This document shows, piece after piece, positions 60,184 to 64,000 of a stretch of 64,000 bases of DNA (position 1 is the stretch's first letter; every line of letters begins with the position of its first letter). Below the pieces are notes generated by a model that was not told the DNA's origin, searched no databases, and saw only the letters and a list, made by a program, of their open reading frames with translations. The DNA lies in contig JAKUTK010000021.1 of NCBI GenBank assembly GCA_022448005.1, positions 1 to 64,000 of the forward strand, written 5' to 3'. The position numbers and the translations under genes are program-made. Source of the DNA: Pseudomonas sp. GTDB lineage: Bacteria; Pseudomonadota; Gammaproteobacteria; Pseudomonadales; Pseudomonadaceae.

Positions 60184-60864
60184 TTACCAGGGCAGCGGAG
60201 TTCCCTGATAGTCCAGATACCGATGGCCGCCACTGCCCAGCGCCTTGGTGACCTGCTCGACCATGCCGCGCGCACTGGTCTCGACGTCCAGCGGCGCCTG
60301 CTCACCGCCCATGTCGGTCTTTACCCAACCGGGGTGCATGGACAGCACGGTCAGCCCGGTCTCGCCCAACTGCGCCACGAACGTGCGGGTCATGTGATTG
60401 AGCGCGGCCTTGCTCGCACCGTAGAGCGACATGCCCATGCCTGGACCGGTCTCGACGCTGCCGAGGATCGAGCTCATGAACACCACAACGCCTTGTTTGT
60501 CATCCACTAGTGGCAGCAGATGCTCGGCTAGGCGCAGCGGGGCGACGGCATTGGTGAAAAACAGCTGACCGACTTCCGCTTCGCTCGCCTGGGTGGCCGG
60601 CTTGTTCTGCGGGCCGGCGACGCCCGCGTTGACGAACAGCACATCCAGCCGTGCACCCTCCAACCGCTCGGCCAACGCTTCGATGCTGGCCGCATCGGTC
60701 ATCTCCAGGGTTTCCACCCGCACCCGCGGAATCTGGCTGAGCGCGTCGGCCTGTTGCGAATTGCGAACCGTGGCAATGACCTGCCAGCCTTCGCTGGAAA
60801 ATTGTTTGGCCAGTCCGAGGCCCAGACCGCGGGATGCGCCAACGATAAGCACGGTTTTCTGCAT
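60184..60864 (-). CDS. Short-chain dehydrogenase/reductase
   Basis: A 226-residue classical SDR. The NAD(P) loop is IVGASRGLGLGLAKQF, followed by NAG in VLFVNAGVAG, Ser in VFMSSILGS, the catalytic Tyr-x-x-x-Lys as LYGASKAA, and PGWVKTDMGG. It resembles the C-factor/YciK-type subgroup; the substrate is unknown. A strong taggagc ribosome site supports 60864. It is divergent from the P-type ATPase gene and upstream of the BMP gene with a 259-base gap that shows no gene. Confidence 0.9.
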   Translation of the reverse strand: MQKTVLIVGASRGLGLGLAKQFSSEGWQVIATVRNSQQADALSQIPRVRVETLEMTDAASIEALAERLEGARLDVLFVNAGVAGPQNKPATQASEAEVGQLFFTNAVAPLRLAEHLLPLVDDKQGVVVFMSSILGSVETGPGMGMSLYGASKAALNHMTRTFVAQLGETGLTVLSMHPGWVKTDMGGEQAPLDVETSARGMVEQVTKALGSGGHRYLDYQGTPLPW

Positions 60865-61064
60865 GAGAGCTCCTAAAGTAGAGGGCAAGGCAAGAAAGCA
60901 TAGCGTGGCGCGGTTGCGCCGAGGGGCGCTGCTGCGACATTTGACCGCTGCCTCTGTGTTGCAATGCATGTCCCTGCGATAGCTATGGTCATCGTTATTC
61001 GGCTCTCATGAAGCACCTGCGTTGCTGCATTCGGCACCAGCGAATCAAGACAAAGGGGGATCCC

Positions 61065-63779
61065 ATGCCCGAACAGCAAACCCGAGCCAACTGCTGGCAC
61101 GCCTGTCAGGCTGATGAGGCGTTGCGTGAGCTTGAAGCGTCGCCCGCAGGCCTGACTCACGATCAGGTGAAGGAACGGCTGTCCAGTTACGGGCCGAACC
61201 GTCTCGATGAAGCCAAGCCCGCGAGCGTCTTGCAACGGCTGCTGCGGCATCTGAACAACGTGCTGCTCTATGTATTGATTGCCGCCGCGCTGGTCACCGG
61301 ATTGATGGGGCACTGGGTCGATACCTTCGTGATCCTGGTGGTGGTGGTGCTCAACGTCGCCATCGGTTTCGTACAGGAGGGCAAGGCGGAAAAAGCCCTT
61401 CAGGCAATCCGTCACCTGCTGGCGCCACATGCGGTGGTGCTGCGCGAAGGTCGTCAACAGGACGTCGATGCCGCCGAGCTGGTGCCCGGCGATGTCGTGC
61501 TGCTGGCCTCGGGCGACAGCCTGCCGGCGGACGTGCGACTGCTGCAGGCGCGCAACCTGCGCATCGACGAGGCAGCGCTCACCGGTGAATCCGTCCCGGT
61601 GGACAAACAGGTCGATGCGGTGGCCGATGACGCGCCCATTGGTGATCGTCTCTGCATGGGTTACGCCGGTACGCTGGTGACGCAGGGGCAGGCCCGCGCC
61701 GTGGTCGTCGCCACGGGCGCGGCCACGGAGATCGGTCGCATCGGTCGCATGCTGGAGTCGGTCGAGCAGGGCACCACGCCGCTGCTGCGCAAGATGGAGG
61801 AGTTCGGCCGCATCCTGACGATGGTGATTCTCGCGACCAGCGCGCTGCTGTTCCTGTTCGGCACGCTGGTACGCGGCATGGGCGCCGGCGAAATGTTCAT
61901 TGCGGCGGTAGGGCTTGCGGTAGCGGCAATCCCGGAAGGGCTGCCGGCGATCATGACCATCACCCTTGCCATTGGCGTGCAGCGGATGGCGACCCGCAAT
62001 GCGGTGATCCGGCGACTGCCCGCAGTGGAAACGCTGGGTTCGGTGACGGTGATCTGCTCCGACAAGACCGGCACCCTCACACGCAACGAGATGACGGTGC
62101 AGGAGGTGATCTGCGCCGGCCAGTCGCTGAAAGTCGAAGGTGCCGGCTACGCGCCTGAAGGTGCGCTCCTGCTCGACGGAATGACAGTCGAACCGGTCGC
62201 GTTGCTGGCGCGTTCTCCAGCCGTCAGCGCACTGATGCAAGCAGCCGCTTTGTGCAACGACGCCAGTCTGCACGAGAACGAGCAGCTGTGGACCCTGGCC
62301 GGTGACCCCACCGAGGGCGCCTTGCTGACCCTGGCGATGAAGGCAGGGCTGTCGCCGACCAATCTGCATGTCGATCGGCCGCGACTGGATGTGATCCCCT
62401 TCGAGTCCGAGCACCGCTTTATGGCGACGCTGCACGCGACTGATGGCGGCAGCGAGGTGCTGGTCAAGGGCGCGCCGGAGCGCATTCTGGCCATGTGCGC
62501 CAACCAGATGATGGCCGATGGCGAGGAGCGGCCGCTGGAACTGGACCTGTGGCATGCGAAGGTCGAGGCGCAGGCGCAAGCCGGTCGCCGCGTCCTGGCG
62601 CTCGCTCGTCGGCAACTGCCCGCCGGAAAGGACATGCTTGAACACGCTGATGTCGCCAACGCGCTGACCCTGCTGGGGCTGGTCGCCATCATCGATCCAC
62701 CGCGCGAGGAGGCGATACGCGCAGTTGCGCAGTGCCGCGCTGCCGGCATCCGGGTGGTGATGATCACTGGCGACCACGGCGTGACGGCCAGCGCCATTGC
62801 CAGACAGCTCGGCATGGGTGATGACATCAAGGCGATTACCGGACCTGAACTGGAGCATATGGACGAAGCGGCCATGCGCCAAGCTGTGGCCGAAGCCCGC
62901 GTGTTCGCCCGCGCCAGCCCGGAACACAAGCTGCGGCTGGTGCGTGCACTGCAGGCCAACGGCGAAGTGGTCTCGATGACCGGCGATGGCGTCAACGATG
63001 CGCCGGCGCTGAAGCAAGCCGATGTCGGTGTGGCGATGGGGATGAAGGGCACCGAGGCGGCCAAGCAGGCCGGTGCCATCGTCCTGGCGGACGACAACTT
63101 CGCTTCGATTGCGCATGCCGTGGAAGAAGGCCGTACCGTTTACGACAATCTGCGCAAGACCGTGACCTTCCTGCTGCCGATCAATGGCGGCGAGTCGCTT
63201 TCGTTGCTGTTGGCTGTGCTGCTCGGCATCGCCCTGCCGATCACGCCGGTGCAGGTATTGTGGGTCAACATGGTCAGCTCGGTGGCGCTGGCGATGGTGC
63301 TGGCCTTTGAGCCGACCGAGGCGGATGTGATGCAGCGTCCGCCACGACGCCCGGACGAACCGATGCTGTCGCGATTCGTCATCTGGCGAATCTTCTTCGT
63401 TTCCGCGTTGTTCCTGGCCGGCATCTTCGGCATGTACCAGTGGATGCTCTCGCAGGGCGCGACGGTCGAGGCGGCGCGCACCGTGGCGGTCAACACGCTG
63501 GTTTGCATGGAAGTGTTCTATCTGTTCAGCGTGCGCTACCTGAAGGCGCCATCCTTCACCGTGCAGGGCGTAAAGGGCACGCCGCGGGTGCTGGTCGCGG
63601 TGTTTGGCGTATTCGCCTTGCAGCTGCTGTTCACCTACGCGCCGTTCATGCAGTCGCTGTTCGCCTCCGAGGCGTTATCGCTGTCCACGGGGATGGTGGT
63701 GGTACTGGCCGGGGTGGCGGTACTGGTCATCCTGGAAATCGAAAAGGCCTTGCTGCGGCGTCTGGGCCTCGGTCTGTAG
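61065..63779 (+). CDS. P-type cation-transporting ATPase (P2 type)
   Basis: A 904-residue membrane pump. Parts in order: N-terminal cation-ATPase domain, actuator motif [10 protein letters not shown]4 site [11 protein letters not shown], phosphorylated Asp333 in [17 protein letters not shown] in the nucleotide domain, [22 protein letters not shown], and about ten membrane helices. The M4 PEGLP fits the Ca2+-type (P2A) group. But M6 reads [13 protein letters not shown], so the TD that SERCA uses is replaced by SS; this recalls Na+/K+-type ENA/ACU pumps. The ion is therefore undetermined. An aaaggggga ribosome site precedes the ATG. No regulator is adjacent. Confidence 0.92.
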   Translation: MPEQQTRANCWHACQADEALRELEASPAGLTHDQVKERLSSYGPNRLDEAKPASVLQRLLRHLNNVLLYVLIAAALVTGLMGHWVDTFVILVVVVLNVAIGFVQEGKAEKALQAIRHLLAPHAVVLREGRQQDVDAAELVPGDVVLLASGDSLPADVRLLQARNLRIDEAALTGESVPVDKQVDAVADDAPIGDRLCMGYAGTLVTQGQARAVVVATGAATEIGRIGRMLESVEQGTTPLLRKMEEFGRILTMVILATSALLFLFGTLVRGMGAGEMFIAAVGLAVAAIPEGLPAIMTITLAIGVQRMATRNAVIRRLPAVETLGSVTVICSDKTGTLTRNEMTVQEVICAGQSLKVEGAGYAPEGALLLDGMTVEPVALLARSPAVSALMQAAALCNDASLHENEQLWTLAGDPTEGALLTLAMKAGLSPTNLHVDRPRLDVIPFESEHRFMATLHATDGGSEVLVKGAPERILAMCANQMMADGEERPLELDLWHAKVEAQAQAGRRVLALARRQLPAGKDMLEHADVANALTLLGLVAIIDPPREEAIRAVAQCRAAGIRVVMITGDHGVTASAIARQLGMGDDIKAITGPELEHMDEAAMRQAVAEARVFARASPEHKLRLVRALQANGEVVSMTGDGVNDAPALKQADVGVAMGMKGTEAAKQAGAIVLADDNFASIAHAVEEGRTVYDNLRKTVTFLLPINGGESLSLLLAVLLGIALPITPVQVLWVNMVSSVALAMVLAFEPTEADVMQRPPRRPDEPMLSRFVIWRIFFVSALFLAGIFGMYQWMLSQGATVEAARTVAVNTLVCMEVFYLFSVRYLKAPSFTVQGVKGTPRVLVAVFGVFALQLLFTYAPFMQSLFASEALSLSTGMVVVLAGVAVLVILEIEKALLRRLGLGL

Positions 63780-63824
63780 GGGCAGCAGTGGTGCAGGGGC
63801 TAGTGCCACGTATTAGCAACAGAT

Positions 63825-63853
63825 GGAGAGCGGGCCCGTAGGACCCGCTCTCC
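63825..63853. terminator. Hairpin between convergent ATPase and permease genes
   Basis: ggagagcggg and cccgctctcc form a perfect 10-base stem. No T run, so a weak or two-way terminator. Confidence 0.55.
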
Positions 63854-63860
63854 ACGCGGG

Positions 63861-64000
63861 TCAATGACCGGCTTTCCACGGTTGCCCCAGCGACACCGGC
63901 GCGTAGAGGCGGGTGCGGATGGCGTCACGCGACAGCAGCACCAGTACGATGATGGTCGCCACGTAGGGCAGCATTGCCAGCAGGTTGCCGGGAATCGACA
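63861..64000 (-). CDS. ABC transporter permease, C-terminal end (partial)
   Basis: The last 46 residues of a protein continuing beyond the window: SIPGNLLAMLPYVATIIVLVLLSRD as the last membrane helix, then IRTRLYAPVSLGQPWKAGH and stop. This ending is typical of permeases of BMP-type (nucleoside/simple sugar) importers. It lies on the same strand as the BMP gene at 58833 and is most likely its partner. Confidence 0.8.
   Translation of the reverse strand, partial: SIPGNLLAMLPYVATIIVLVLLSRDAIRTRLYAPVSLGQPWKAGH

Noticed and set aside
60873..63116. 747-codon open frame on the minus strand
   Set aside because: Antisense to the P-type ATPase; composition (His, Gln, Arg-rich) is typical of shadow frames.

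Overview
The window is chromosomal DNA from a Pseudomonas-type gammaproteobacterium, most likely the Pseudomonas stutzeri (Stutzerimonas) group. Three things point there: mostly GC-rich coding sequence; the gene order fadB-fadA-(DUF1653)-topA-(DUF6586)-(small ORF)-sulA-lexA-psrA-nagZ-mtnP, which matches what I recall of the Pseudomonas aeruginosa chromosome; and an O-antigen locus bounded by ihfB and wbpM. The species name is inference. Gene families and sites are read from the sequence; names follow Pseudomonas usage.

Layout. 1-4080: the start of a class II DAHP synthase (minus), a spermidine-synthase-like protein and a DEAD-box RNA helicase with a long leader. 4090-5340: a REP repeat field around a REP-associated tyrosine transposase (RAYT). 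5483-23406: the O-antigen island, with ihfB, two tandem wzz paralogues, a beta-CASP metallo-hydrolase, then wbpO/wbpP-like, wzx, wzy, a GT4, an AsnB-like amidotransferase, a second GT4, a wbpV-like reductase, a small PglC-type initiating transferase and wbpM. The middle of this block (about 12.9-16.6 kb) is strikingly AT-rich and tightly overlapped, as expected of transferred O-antigen genes. 23623-24359: a HepT/MntA (HEPN/MNT) toxin-antitoxin pair.

24786-38744: a class III CoA-transferase divergent from acsA, an MscS channel, a periplasmic rhodanese with a 31-residue membrane ORF just upstream, tRNA-Ser(GGA) with its own promoter and terminator, an HD-GYP protein, a crotonase, a shortened arginine-catabolism locus (aruC, small His-tailed protein, aruE), a second REP field, and oligopeptidase B. 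39200-52204: fadBA, topA, an EamA transporter, sulA-lexA with two LexA operators, psrA with two PsrA-type operators, an L,D-transpeptidase, nagZ and mtnP. 52385-64000: an LEA-type lipoprotein, a SEC-C protein, a DUF2489 protein, a penicillin-acylase-family lipoprotein, a DJ-1/PfpI protein, trmO, a 2OG-Fe(II) oxygenase, a BMP-type binding protein, an SDR, a P-type cation ATPase and the 3' end of a sugar/nucleoside-type ABC permease.

How the genes fit together. WbpO/WbpP would make UDP-GalNAcA, the AsnB-like enzyme could amidate it, and WbpM plus the WbpV-like reductase would supply a 6-deoxy-HexNAc used by the initiating transferase. Wzx, Wzy and the two Wzz proteins would export, polymerise and set chain length. 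PsrA probably controls both its own promoter and fadBA, and LexA controls lexA-sulA. I see no CRISPR array, prophage or clearly unprecedented system. The most interesting accessory features are the HepT/MntA pair, the RAYT/REP field beside ihfB, a REP element read in frame inside a metallo-hydrolase gene, the tandem wzz pair, the collapsed aru locus, and a histidine-rich tail shared by two unrelated proteins.
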